Below are positions 24,908-33,811 of a DNA stretch of 64,000 nucleotides, in pieces. Made by a program: the position numbers and the translations under genes. Within the stretch, counting starts at the first letter, position 1; every line of letters begins with the position of its first letter. The notes beneath the pieces were generated by a model. The model ran no database searches and had not been told where the DNA came from. It saw only the letters and a program-made list of their open reading frames with translations. This DNA is from an uncultured Alphaproteobacteria bacterium (lineage in GTDB: Bacteria > Pseudomonadota > Alphaproteobacteria > HIMB59), in assembly GCA_902610175.1 (NCBI GenBank), contig CACLUR010000001.1:124001-188000 (forward strand). The letters run 5' to 3'.

Positions 24908-25183
24908 CTACTTAAATTCTATCTCAATAAATTTATAAATAAAATCATTGTTATTAAATACATTGTGGTTAACTCCCTTTTCTCTAAAGTAGGATCCACC
25001 TTTTGCTAATTTTGAAATTGTTTCCTCACCATCATGATTAACAATTTTTAGTTCCCCATCTAACAAGGGCACTACCACATAATCGTATTCATGAATATGC
25101 TGGCCAGTTGAGTCCCCAACTTCAAAAGACCACTCTGTAACTCTAGTTTTTTGATTATCAATCATGACATTGGCTTTAGCCAT
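24908..25183 (-). CDS. Small cupin protein
   Basis: 91 residues from ATG 25183, which lies 4 bp after the stop of the preceding gene; a longer frame upstream only shadows that gene. Cupin motif 1 is present as VGDSTGQHIHEYDYVVVPLL followed by a Gly-Glu strand, and motif 2 is near GVNHNVFNNNDF. The two histidines and glutamate could bind metal. Single-domain cupins of this kind often act on small acids or sense ligands. It abuts the lactonase-like gene with no gap. Confidence 0.7.
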   Translation of the reverse strand: MAKANVMIDNQKTRVTEWSFEVGDSTGQHIHEYDYVVVPLLDGELKIVNHDGEETISKLAKGGSYFREKGVNHNVFNNNDFIYKFIEIEFK

Positions 25184-25187
25184 GTCG

Positions 25188-25547
25188 TTAGATATTTCTA
25201 CAGGGTACGCTCTCAGCTTTTTCAGCCTTAAGAGCTTCGGCAGCTTTTGTTGCTTTTTCAACTGAGTCGAAAACAAGTTCAGGAAAAAGAACAAAAGGTT
25301 TTGCTCTATCAGCACTGAGCTGTCCAACACACCAGGTTTTACCGGGTTCAACACACATGACCATATATGTCCCAGGAATAGGACCATAATGTCTATTATT
25401 CAAAGCAAAAAGGCACTCTGCCATATCGTTTAATTTATCGATGTCTAGATTTTGAAGTGCTTTTTTTTCTAATTCATTTAACGGAGTATCCAGAGCGCCA
25501 AGTGTCTCTTTCCCCCATGGAATCTCCTGCATATTTTGTTTTTTCAT
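25188..25547 (-). CDS. Unknown protein within the amidohydrolase operon
   Basis: A 119-residue soluble protein starting 3 bp after the large amidohydrolase subunit. The middle (HYGPIPGTYMVMCVEPGKTW plus CVGQLSADRAKPF) looks like two beta strands with a GxY turn; the N-terminus is helical, and the C-terminus has an Ala/Lys-rich helix and ends CRNI. No family recognised. Tight spacing on both sides argues for a role with the amidohydrolase or the cupin. Confidence 0.6.
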   Translation of the reverse strand: MKKQNMQEIPWGKETLGALDTPLNELEKKALQNLDIDKLNDMAECLFALNNRHYGPIPGTYMVMCVEPGKTWCVGQLSADRAKPFVLFPELVFDSVEKATKAAEALKAEKAESVPCRNI

Positions 25548-25550
25548 AGT

Positions 25551-27905
25551 TTAAGGTAAAGGCCCGTCCTTTAAGAAACCTTTAAGCGTATTTTCCATTA
25601 TTCTAGAGACATTATTATTGTAATTATTATGTGAGAGACTACCGCACCAAGCCAAAGACCCTGGTGCAAACATTGCTCCATTGTTAGGTGTTTTATAGTA
25701 AATCATATCAGCTCTGACCATTGGATTTTCATGACCACCACCATAGTAACCACGAACAGCAAAATGTATTTCCTCGTTAACTTGCAACATCATATTAGAG
25801 TGATCCTGCGAGCGAGCCAAATAATAAGCATTATGTGGGGTTCCAAATTCTAAGTCGTATCTGTCTAACTCCAAACCGGCAGCTCCTCCACCAACTAAAC
25901 CAAAATCACCAATCACCTCATCTGCTCCAATCCCCTCAAAGATCCATGAACATTCAGGTTTAAAACTATCTTCTTCTCTTTTGTAGTATGAGGACACGTC
26001 AAATCCATAAGATGTGAAAGTTAACCCACAAACTTTAGAAGGTATTCTTCCTCGAGCTCTCCACATACCTCCATATTTACCATCAAAAGCATTATTGTAT
26101 TCACCTGGGTTAGATGTCCATGCTCTTGTGCCTGCTTCACCTTTTCGAACTTCGGTAATATTAGGGTTGTCAGGATGATACTCACTAATCCAATAAAATC
26201 CATCTGATCCTAGATAAAAACATCTACCACCCTGCATTTGATATGACTCTAGAGCATCCATATATTTCTCAGATGAATACTCAGGGTGACTTCCAGTCAT
26301 CACAACTTTATAACGATTTAATAAATTTATACCTTCATGTTCCAAATCCTCGTCTGTCAGAACATCAAAATCAAAACCTTTTTCTTCTAGCCAATCAGTA
26401 AGATGTAAGTCGGCATTGAGTTGCCATAATGAAGGAGAAAGCCAATGTCTGTATTTGGGTCTCATATTAAGGATTGGTCTTAGTCTTGATGATATTGATA
26501 CACCATGTCCGTCTGAGTGAAGTGAATAAGTTGATAGCCCGTATTCTCTATGTTCATTTAAATATAAATCTGCTGGCTCAAGCACAGGCACTTTACCTGC
26601 AAGCAATTGTGCTACCACAGAGTTGGTTCCAAGATTATCATTGGAGTAAGCCATGTAACTATTAGTAGGCAATAAGAATAAAGTTTTTGCAGTTGCTGTC
26701 CCTTTGGGAGGTTTAACACAAAATGGAATATAGTCCTCATTTTCTGATTCCTCTCGTCCGTCTACTCTTAGTCTTGCAGCGTAGACACCACTTTTTAATC
26801 CCTCAGGTACTTTTAAAGTAAAGTCTACATCCCATCTTGCATCGTCTATATCATCGTCATGAAAATGAATTGCACCGTATTCCTCAGGTTTATGATGGAA
26901 AACCATTTCATCCGCTGTCCAGTTATGTCCTGTCATACCTCTGTTTGGCATATTAATAATAAATCCGTGGTGATTATTTGGAGAAGTATCAACAATCTTT
27001 GTTGAGGCAATGTTTTTGCCAATATTCGCATGAAAATCCCAGGCACCTACGACTGTTGACCTGACAGTGGTATTACACTCATCATAGCTTGATGCAAGTG
27101 TTTCAATTTCAGCCTTCGATAGCGCAATATTAGATAATCTAGGTCTGTCTATCTTTCCATTAAATGTCTTTGTTTGCTCAGGTAATTCAATAGGGTGAGG
27201 TACCTCTTTAAAATGTCCGCCAGAAATATGTCTGCCTGATCTATTGTTGAGTGTTGTGGCAGCAATTAGCAATGGAGCGTCATTAGCAGCAGGTAAAACT
27301 GAGCTAGTGGTCTCAATAATAGCTGAGGTTTCTTCAATTGGATTCAAAATAGCCATACCCAAGCCACCATTTGTAGATGTAACTCTAGGTTCTTGATGAA
27401 GGGTAAGCCTTCTCGATTGAGCATCAAATTTTGCAATAACCAGATACCAGACCTTTCTTAAAAGCTTTTTTTCTGAGGAGACAGTAACAACCTGAGAACC
27501 ATCACCAATTTCTACAGATAAACAGCCTTCATCATTAACGAAAAGGCCATAGCCTTTTTTTTCTTCTTCATTAAATTTGGTGAAAATTCCTTGTCTGCCT
27601 TTGTCAGGGGTGGTTGGGAAAATGTAAGCCTGCATAGTGAAGCTTTCTAAATTTAAATTATCGTGTTGGGGCATGATGATATATGATCCACCATGTATTC
27701 TCTGGTTTTTCCCTTGATAGGTACCATTGCAACTAGCATCTATTTCGGCCTCTTTATATCCTGGGCCTTCAGGATTTGTATCACCGTGTATTAAGCGGAC
27801 TAATTGAACTTCATAACTGTCATTGTATTCAGCATTAATATAAAATTTAACCTCTTCGCCAGGGTGAGCTGAGTACTTATCACTATAACCTGTTATTTTT
27901 AACAT
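25551..27905 (-). CDS. dmfA2: N,N-dimethylformamidase-type amidohydrolase, large (beta) subunit
   Basis: A 784-residue soluble protein with the architecture of dimethylformamidase large subunits: a beta-rich N-terminal half with a concanavalin/LamG-like domain (about 80-275) and a C-terminal catalytic half. The 2-Tyr-1-Glu mononuclear iron site of the Paracoccus enzyme (Tyr399, Tyr440, Glu521 from memory) is preserved in residue and spacing: Tyr420 in NSYMAYSND, Tyr460 in GLSTYSLHSDGHG and Glu542 in TGSHPEY. Other family segments include GGRCFYLGSDGFYWI and RIPSKVCGLTFTSYGFD. It hydrolyses an amide, classically dimethylformamide to formate and dimethylamine; the natural substrate here is open. 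TAATG overlap with the alpha-subunit gene. Confidence 0.88.
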   Translation of the reverse strand: MLKITGYSDKYSAHPGEEVKFYINAEYNDSYEVQLVRLIHGDTNPEGPGYKEAEIDASCNGTYQGKNQRIHGGSYIIMPQHDNLNLESFTMQAYIFPTTPDKGRQGIFTKFNEEEKKGYGLFVNDEGCLSVEIGDGSQVVTVSSEKKLLRKVWYLVIAKFDAQSRRLTLHQEPRVTSTNGGLGMAILNPIEETSAIIETTSSVLPAANDAPLLIAATTLNNRSGRHISGGHFKEVPHPIELPEQTKTFNGKIDRPRLSNIALSKAEIETLASSYDECNTTVRSTVVGAWDFHANIGKNIASTKIVDTSPNNHHGFIINMPNRGMTGHNWTADEMVFHHKPEEYGAIHFHDDDIDDARWDVDFTLKVPEGLKSGVYAARLRVDGREESENEDYIPFCVKPPKGTATAKTLFLLPTNSYMAYSNDNLGTNSVVAQLLAGKVPVLEPADLYLNEHREYGLSTYSLHSDGHGVSISSRLRPILNMRPKYRHWLSPSLWQLNADLHLTDWLEEKGFDFDVLTDEDLEHEGINLLNRYKVVMTGSHPEYSSEKYMDALESYQMQGGRCFYLGSDGFYWISEYHPDNPNITEVRKGEAGTRAWTSNPGEYNNAFDGKYGGMWRARGRIPSKVCGLTFTSYGFDVSSYYKREEDSFKPECSWIFEGIGADEVIGDFGLVGGGAAGLELDRYDLEFGTPHNAYYLARSQDHSNMMLQVNEEIHFAVRGYYGGGHENPMVRADMIYYKTPNNGAMFAPGSLAWCGSLSHNNYNNNVSRIMENTLKGFLKDGPLP

Positions 27906-28333
27906 TACTCTTCCCCGCTATACTCCTCAAGTAGTCTGTTAATTCTTTTTAAAAATATTGCATGTTCACATGCTTCCTCAGATGAATAAGAGTCTTCAGT
28001 AATTTCAACTGGCTCACCTCTAACTCCTGTTGTTATTCCAACTCTATAATCTTCATGCCTTCTTAAACAAACAGTTACAAAACCATTTTCTTTACTTCCT
28101 CTTCTTAACTTATCTAATAATGTTTGGAGATCTTGACTGTGCTGAATAACGCCGTGGTCTCGAGTAGCAGCCCTTCCAATTGGAGTTGCTCTATGCTCTT
28201 CAATTAGAGATTTTAATTTTTGAGGATCTCTCAACATTTTTAATATGTATTTTTTGGTAATAAAATCATCAGTGTGTTTATGCCCTTTATTTAATTGGAC
28301 GTTTGACGGGTGCTTATAGCTGTAATCAGACAT
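27905..28333 (-). CDS. dmfA1: N,N-dimethylformamidase-type amidohydrolase, small (alpha) subunit
   Basis: A 142-residue helical protein that matches the small subunit of dimethylformamidase in size and in its C-terminal signature: here DSYSSEEACEHAIFLKRINR, in the family D-S-[FY]-[AS]-[ST]-E-E-E-A-x-x-A-[VI]-F-L-K-R-I. A middle helix-turn with HRATPIGRAATRDHGVIQHS and the strand YRVGITTGVRGEPVEIT fit the same family. It starts the operon segment after a 105-bp gap and overlaps the large-subunit start by TAATG. The known enzyme is an alpha2-beta2 or higher assembly. Confidence 0.8.
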   Translation of the reverse strand: MSDYSYKHPSNVQLNKGHKHTDDFITKKYILKMLRDPQKLKSLIEEHRATPIGRAATRDHGVIQHSQDLQTLLDKLRRGSKENGFVTVCLRRHEDYRVGITTGVRGEPVEITEDSYSSEEACEHAIFLKRINRLLEEYSGEE

Positions 28334-28438
28334 AATTCTATTTTAGATATAGTTAACCTTTCGCACAGTTTTTTGTTCCAAATAATGAAACACAATACGA
28401 AAAATTCTTATTCCTCCTCAGTTTTAAGTACTTTATCA

Positions 28439-30493
28439 TCATAATGCATAAACGGAAAGTATTACAGTTGCCACAGCCATACCTATTAATATAAGTGGCC
28501 AACCATACCCTCCTCCCATTCTGTCAATATAGTTTCCTTGCTCCTCAACATCGTCAGGTGCCAAATATTCATCACCATTTAGTATGGGTTTTTTTGGCAA
28601 AGTCGATAAGTCCATCTTATTGGCTAAAAACCAAATTAGAAATATACCCGCTACCCACCAAATTATTTGGTAAGCCCATAGTGAAGGGACTCCCATCACC
28701 CAATTATCATAACTTTGATCCGCACTACCAAATATTAAGTTTCCGAAAATTAAACCCGGGCCGATAGAGAAGAATGCCCATATTAAAAAGAAGACATAAG
28801 CAAGAGATTTTATTTTTTTTCTTGATGGGTGAATACCCATATGTTCATTTAAAAAATTATGAAATGACGCTCGATGTTCTTTATCTGTATCATTACTTGC
28901 AAATATAGAGGATAAAAAACATACAATCACATTAAAGAATAAACCCCATAACCCAGAGTAGATTGTTAGTGGCCATCGCCCCCAAGGAAGAGAATTTCCT
29001 GTTAGCTTATGACCAAAAGTTTCAGCTAAAGTTACAAAACCTAATCCGGTGATGAGTCCAAGAATTGCCCCACCTCTTGTGATCCATTTAAACCAAAGCA
29101 TTCCAAGTAAAACAGGAAACAATTGGAAACCAAAAGCGATTGCTAATCCACCAAGTAGTATTAGAGAAGTTTCAAAAAAAGTTGCAAGATACAGTGCCGC
29201 TAGGCTTAATAACAACATCGCTAACCTAGCAACTAATAACTCCCTTTTCCATGTAGGGTTACTATCGATATATGGTCTATAGAGATCTCTTGCCACCATG
29301 CTGCCTGAAGTCATTAAAAAAGCAGATAATGTAGATTGAAGAGCAGCAATTATGGATATTGCCAAAAATCCAACAATGATTGGTGAGAGATTACTGAAGC
29401 TTTCAACAAACACATAAATTAAAGATGATATATTTTGTAGACTTAGCTCAGGGAATATTTGGTTAATGGCAAAACCATTTGAATTAACAATACTATTAGC
29501 TCCAAGAAGATGTGCTCCTACACCTAATAAAGGGGCGAATATAAATAAAAATATTCCAACAACAGCACCTGAACCCCAAACTTGATAAAAATAAAATGAC
29601 CTCGGTGATTTTACTGAATAGCTCCACATCGAAAATGTAGGAGAAAGCACAATACCCATATAAGAGAGAGTAAAGGATAAAATCATAACTGCTGTCCAAG
29701 GTCCTCCTAATGGGTTGTTTTTTCCAATACCTGCAACCCACTGAATTACACCAGGAACGTTGAAATATCCTGATATATCACCGCCTCCGTAACCTCCAGT
29801 AGTTCCCCAAGCTCCGAAAGATATAAAGCTATTCGCCATAGATAGGTCTTCAAAAAAACTTAAACCTCCTAAGTAATTAAATACACCAACACCAAGTGCT
29901 AAGAAAAAAACAAAAAATAACCATGATTGAACAACGCTTACACTCACCATGGGTTTAAATCCACCAGATACTATATAAAATAAGACAACAGCAGTTAGTG
30001 CCCACATTGCAGAGTCTCTAGTTATTTCACCTCCACTAATAAACTCTACAACATTACCTGTTGATCCAATAATTATACCAAGAAATGGAACAGCAAAAAA
30101 TAATCCGATTATTAGTACTACAATTCTAAGAGTATTACTTTGATAATATTTATAATACATCTCTCCTGGAGTGATAAAATTAAATTTTCTACTTAGCATC
30201 CACTGCCTTTTAAAAAATAGTATACTTCCGAGAGGAATTGTTATTACAATTGCAGCAGTAGCTAGAAAAGAGTATCCATCTGCATAAATTAATGATGGAA
30301 AAGAAATGATAGTTATGCCTGCAAATGTAGTTACTGTTGCAGAGAAAAAGAATACCCAAGGAGATACACTTCTATCTGCTAAATAGTAAGCCTCAGGGGT
30401 TTTATTTTTTCTAAGAGTTCTAGCTCCCCAAAAAAGACAAAAGCTTATATATAGGACAAGAAAGAAAAAAAACCAATAAAGATTAGCGACCAT
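28439..30493 (-). CDS. Sodium/solute symporter (SSS) family transporter
   Basis: Inner-membrane secondary transporter, 684 residues, longer than the usual 500-550 because of a C-terminal region with two or more extra membrane segments (about 570-590, 615-635, 660-684). At least 14 hydrophobic segments are visible. The family core is recognisable: FFSATVTTFAGITIISFPSL, GGFKPMVSVSVVQSWLFF and the AALQSTLSAFLMTSGSMVARDLY stretch that carries Na2-site serines/threonines. It ends 105 bp before the amidohydrolase genes, so it may import their substrate. Start at ATG 30493, 14 bp after the alpha/beta hydrolase. Confidence 0.88.
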   Translation of the reverse strand: MVANLYWFFFFLVLYISFCLFWGARTLRKNKTPEAYYLADRSVSPWVFFFSATVTTFAGITIISFPSLIYADGYSFLATAAIVITIPLGSILFFKRQWMLSRKFNFITPGEMYYKYYQSNTLRIVVLIIGLFFAVPFLGIIIGSTGNVVEFISGGEITRDSAMWALTAVVLFYIVSGGFKPMVSVSVVQSWLFFVFFLALGVGVFNYLGGLSFFEDLSMANSFISFGAWGTTGGYGGGDISGYFNVPGVIQWVAGIGKNNPLGGPWTAVMILSFTLSYMGIVLSPTFSMWSYSVKSPRSFYFYQVWGSGAVVGIFLFIFAPLLGVGAHLLGANSIVNSNGFAINQIFPELSLQNISSLIYVFVESFSNLSPIIVGFLAISIIAALQSTLSAFLMTSGSMVARDLYRPYIDSNPTWKRELLVARLAMLLLSLAALYLATFFETSLILLGGLAIAFGFQLFPVLLGMLWFKWITRGGAILGLITGLGFVTLAETFGHKLTGNSLPWGRWPLTIYSGLWGLFFNVIVCFLSSIFASNDTDKEHRASFHNFLNEHMGIHPSRKKIKSLAYVFFLIWAFFSIGPGLIFGNLIFGSADQSYDNWVMGVPSLWAYQIIWWVAGIFLIWFLANKMDLSTLPKKPILNGDEYLAPDDVEEQGNYIDRMGGGYGWPLILIGMAVATVILSVYAL

Positions 30494-30507
30494 AACTCAA
30501 ACTTGAA

Positions 30508-31371
30508 TTAAGAGTTGTAATCAGTCTTTTCCTTAATAATTCTGAGTGCCTCTAATAAATATACTCTAAAGACTTCATGGTTTTCACTCATCGGGAAATG
30601 ACCAATATCTCTCATTTCAATATAAACTCCTCCTTTTATTTGTCTGGCAGTATCTTCTGTTGCTTCGGGAGGGGTTAGGTAGTCATAAGTACCAGTTAGC
30701 ATGATAACAGGGCACTTGTGACCATCGATATTTTGAAGCTCATCTCTTAAATCATGATCAACTGAATAAAAATGAAGGTCTCCTTTAAAAGCCTCTGATC
30801 CTTGAGTGTAATAATGCCAAGTTAACCATCTATCCATATCTGGAGATTGTGGGGCCATTAAATCCCAAACACCACTACCACACACTTGAGCTGCATTGGC
30901 ATGAGGATGCCTCCACCAATCAATATAAAAGCCAGGGGAATAATGCGCAGCCTCGACAGGGATCACAGCTTTAAATTTATTAGGATACTTCAGAGCTAAT
31001 TGAAGAGCCACGTTTCCTCCAAAAGAAGAACCCATAAATATAGGGTTTTCAAGGTCTAAGGCCTTACAAAGTTCTACAATAAAATTACAGTAATGCTCTG
31101 CTGTTAATTTGTACTCCTCTTTCCACCATTCTGTATTATGAGGTGGATCTGATTTACCATGTCTTGGAAGGTCGTAAGCGATAACTTGATAATTTTGAGT
31201 AATTTCTTCATCTTCCAGTAATCCTCTCCACTGATGATTGTGGCATCCAGCAGTATGCTGACATACTAATGGAGTGCCTTTTCCATTTGAAAGATAAAAG
31301 ACTTTATACTGTTGACCATCTACCTCGATGGTAACGTATCTACCTATTGGGTCATGATGTTTTACTGCCAT
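30508..31371 (-). CDS. Alpha/beta-fold hydrolase
   Basis: A 287-residue serine hydrolase. The nucleophile elbow is GSSFG with Ser116; the oxyanion region is CQHTAGCHNHQWRGL; the acid is probably the Asp of TGTYDYLTPP; the base is the His of RDIGHFPMSE. The order and spacing fit the family that includes esterases, C-C hydrolases and dienelactone-type enzymes. It lies between the SCP2-like gene and the SSS symporter (25 and 14 bp gaps). Substrate unknown; amide, ester or lactone cleavage would suit the operon. Confidence 0.85.
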   Translation of the reverse strand: MAVKHHDPIGRYVTIEVDGQQYKVFYLSNGKGTPLVCQHTAGCHNHQWRGLLEDEEITQNYQVIAYDLPRHGKSDPPHNTEWWKEEYKLTAEHYCNFIVELCKALDLENPIFMGSSFGGNVALQLALKYPNKFKAVIPVEAAHYSPGFYIDWWRHPHANAAQVCGSGVWDLMAPQSPDMDRWLTWHYYTQGSEAFKGDLHFYSVDHDLRDELQNIDGHKCPVIMLTGTYDYLTPPEATEDTARQIKGGVYIEMRDIGHFPMSENHEVFRVYLLEALRIIKEKTDYNS

Positions 31372-31396
31372 AAATTTTTCCTTTCAATTCTCTTGA

Positions 31397-31786
31397 TCAT
31401 ACTGGGACTCCTGATTGTCTTAGCAATTCAAATTGAACAGTAAAGTTTCTAAGATTTTGCATTAAGACTAAATGATTGCCCTCGATTTTAAGGTCTTCTC
31501 TAAATGAGGCTGCATAGATACCATGAAACATAGGTTTTGGAACAGGCTTTGCAAACTCTCTCCATGTTTGCTCTGATGCCCTTAATGCAAAGTCATATGG
31601 ATCTAAACCTCCAGGGTTGGTATTAATATTTTTTACCTTTCCATCATGCATCTCGATAATTACTTTCACACTACCCATGTCGAAAAGAAATGAACAAGTA
31701 TAATATTTAGCCATCGCTTTTATGGTCTCATCTTTTTCAGTAAGCTCTTTATATTTTTTTGCCCAGGATTTTACATCTATACTCAT
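31397..31786 (-). CDS. SCP2-like (sterol-carrier-fold) small protein
   Basis: A 129-residue soluble protein. The sequence runs strand-rich YTCSFLFDMGSVKVIIEMHDGKV, then DFALRASEQTWREFAKPVP, then a glycine-turn helix and KIEGNHLVLMQNLRNFTVQF. This is the pattern of SCP2 domains (strand core, W-x-x-[FL]-x-x-P, then G-[DN]-x-x-x-[LA] and a C-terminal hydrophobic helix), which bind lipids or hydrophobic acyl groups. The match is by pattern only. It is 9 bp after the flotillin gene and 25 bp before the hydrolase gene. Confidence 0.5.
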   Translation of the reverse strand: MSIDVKSWAKKYKELTEKDETIKAMAKYYTCSFLFDMGSVKVIIEMHDGKVKNINTNPGGLDPYDFALRASEQTWREFAKPVPKPMFHGIYAASFREDLKIEGNHLVLMQNLRNFTVQFELLRQSGVPV

Positions 31787-31795
31787 GTTTTATAC

Positions 31796-33784
31796 CTATT
31801 TCTTTTTCCTGGGTGTCTTTGTGGCTTGTTCATCAAATCTCATATGCTTGTCCTTCTTAGGATCATCGTAGTCACCTAAAATATTCCTGATATTACTTGC
31901 CTCACCGGGCGACATACCAATTTCTTTTAAAAGACTATCTAAGAACGGTTGTTGTGCTCTATATCGAAGAGCAGAATTCACAACATTATCTGCTAAAGAT
32001 CCTTTTTTGGAATATCCACCTGAGGACGCAGAGGGGTTATCAGCGTTGCCGCTTCCTTCGGCTCCTCCTCCTTGACTAAATCCAGGTAATCCATTTACAT
32101 CGACAACTTTAATTGAGTCAATGTTTTGCATTGGTCTAACCCATTCTCTAATAATACCCTCAATTTTTTCAGCGAGTTTTTGTCTAAGTGCACTTCTTCT
32201 ACTTGCGTCACTTCTAGCATTTTCCGCTTCATTTAGGGCTTTTTTGCCAGCTGCTTCAATTTCATATCTAATTTTCGCAGCCATCGATGCTAACTTTTCT
32301 CTCTCAGCATTTTTACTAGCGTCTATTACTCCAAGAGCTTTTGTCTTCTCAGCTTGTTCAACATCTCTAATGGTGTTGACTTTTTCCTCAGCTTCTACAG
32401 CCTTAGCGCGAGCATTTTCTTCTTCCATTTTAGTTTTTAAGACTGACTTAGATTTTTCTAGGACTTCCATTTGTTTTTGCTTTTCTTCAATTTCTATTCT
32501 TTTTGCCTTTTCAATATCTAAGACTCTTGTCTCTTGCTCAGCAGCAATTTTGAACGCATCAACATTTTTCTGTTGAGCAGTTTTTGCATTTTTAATTTGC
32601 TCCTCAGCCATAATATAAGCCTCTTCAGACTCATATCTTTTTCTAGCCTCTTCTTTTGCTGTTTGAGCTTTTTCCTCAGCAAGTTTAATATCAACTGATC
32701 TTTGTTTTTCTAGACGACTGAATTCAACATCTCTTTCCAATTCAAGAATAGTTTTTTCTGTCTCAATATCTTTCTGTTTAATCTCGATAGAAGTTTGTTG
32801 TTTAAACTCATTTTGTTCTTTTCTTCTTTTCTCAATTTCTTGGATAAGTTTAGTTTCTTGTAAACTTTTTTCCATCTCAACAAAGTCTTTCTTGCTAATC
32901 TTAGCAATCTCAATATCTTTTTCTGAGGAGATTTCAGCCAGCTCAGACTCTTTGTCTTTCTCAGCTTTTGTTTTTACTGTCTCAGTATTTTCAATAGCTC
33001 TTTGTTGTTCGATTTCACGTTTTTGTTGATACTTTGAAAATTCTTCCTCTTTTTCAATTTCAAGAGTTTGCTTGATAGATTGGAGGTTTTTATTTCGAAT
33101 ACTTACCTCTGTATCTTTCTCAATATCATTTCTTTTCTTTTTACGTGACTGAGTAAATTCTGTTATTTGAGTTAAACCCTCAGCATCAAATGTATTTGAA
33201 GGGTCGAATACACCCACGGGAGCTTGGTTAAGAGATGTCAAAGACACGGTCTCTAACTCCAAACCAGTGTGCTTAATTGCTTCTTCAACATGAGATGCAA
33301 CATTTTTAATGTACTCAGATCTATTCTCTTGAATTTCATCAAGGCTCATTTTTGCGGCAACAACACCTAATCCATCAACAAAACGACCTTGAACAAGTTC
33401 TTTTAAATGATCAGGCTCTAGTGTTCTATTTCCCAATGTTTGCGCGGCTATTGAGACAGCTTCAGTTGTAGGCGCTACTCTAACGTAGAATTCAGCGGTT
33501 ACTTCAGCCCTCATTCTATTTTTTGTGATAAAAGATTTACTCCCGTTTCGTTGAACCTCTATACAAAGAGTTTTCATACCCACTGAGGTAATGTTATGAA
33601 TAATAGGCAAAACGAAGGCACCTCCGCTGATCACAACTTGTTCACCTCCCATACCAGTTCTAACAAACGCTATTTCCTTTGAGGAACGCCTGTACAGCCA
33701 ATGTAGCAAGTAAACTATAATTGCTATTGCTAACGCTATTAAGATTATTATTGCAATAATATCTGCACCACTAGTAATGTTCAT
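31796..33784 (-). CDS. Flotillin-family (SPFH/Band 7) membrane scaffold protein
   Basis: A 662-residue protein anchored by one N-terminal membrane helix (about 9-29), followed by the SPFH domain (about 35-215; FVRTGMGGEQVVISGGAFVL, MRAEVTAEFYVRVAP) and a very long Glu/Lys/Ala-rich coiled coil (about 220-560) containing repeated E-K-x-x-E patterns. The C-terminus has a Gly/Ser-rich tail after MSPGEASNIRNILG-like sequence. Flotillins organise membrane microdomains. The usual partner NfeD is not in the window. It lies 27 bp downstream of the rhodopsin gene, suggesting co-expression. Confidence 0.9.
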   Translation of the reverse strand: MNITSGADIIAIIILIALAIAIIVYLLHWLYRRSSKEIAFVRTGMGGEQVVISGGAFVLPIIHNITSVGMKTLCIEVQRNGSKSFITKNRMRAEVTAEFYVRVAPTTEAVSIAAQTLGNRTLEPDHLKELVQGRFVDGLGVVAAKMSLDEIQENRSEYIKNVASHVEEAIKHTGLELETVSLTSLNQAPVGVFDPSNTFDAEGLTQITEFTQSRKKKRNDIEKDTEVSIRNKNLQSIKQTLEIEKEEEFSKYQQKREIEQQRAIENTETVKTKAEKDKESELAEISSEKDIEIAKISKKDFVEMEKSLQETKLIQEIEKRRKEQNEFKQQTSIEIKQKDIETEKTILELERDVEFSRLEKQRSVDIKLAEEKAQTAKEEARKRYESEEAYIMAEEQIKNAKTAQQKNVDAFKIAAEQETRVLDIEKAKRIEIEEKQKQMEVLEKSKSVLKTKMEEENARAKAVEAEEKVNTIRDVEQAEKTKALGVIDASKNAEREKLASMAAKIRYEIEAAGKKALNEAENARSDASRRSALRQKLAEKIEGIIREWVRPMQNIDSIKVVDVNGLPGFSQGGGAEGSGNADNPSASSGGYSKKGSLADNVVNSALRYRAQQPFLDSLLKEIGMSPGEASNIRNILGDYDDPKKDKHMRFDEQATKTPRKKK

Positions 33785-33811
33785 ACCTATTTATCACCTC
33801 CTAAGTTGATG

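Noticed and set aside
24908-25547. Overlapping open frames around 25188-25387 that look like a frameshift between two halves of one gene
   Set aside because: The cupin has its own ATG at 25183, four bases after the stop of the 119-residue gene, and each protein is complete in its own frame. This is a normal tight junction, not a broken gene.
25551-28333. Stating that the organism degrades N,N-dimethylformamide
   Set aside because: Family and iron site are clear, but no dimethylamine or formate pathway is seen, and this compound is mostly man-made; substrate left open.
32121-32576. A 151-codon plus-strand open frame opposite the flotillin coiled coil
   Set aside because: The flotillin's Glu/Lys/Ala-rich coding sequence gives few stops on the other strand; the product is Ser/Ala/Phe-rich without any fold signature or ribosome site.
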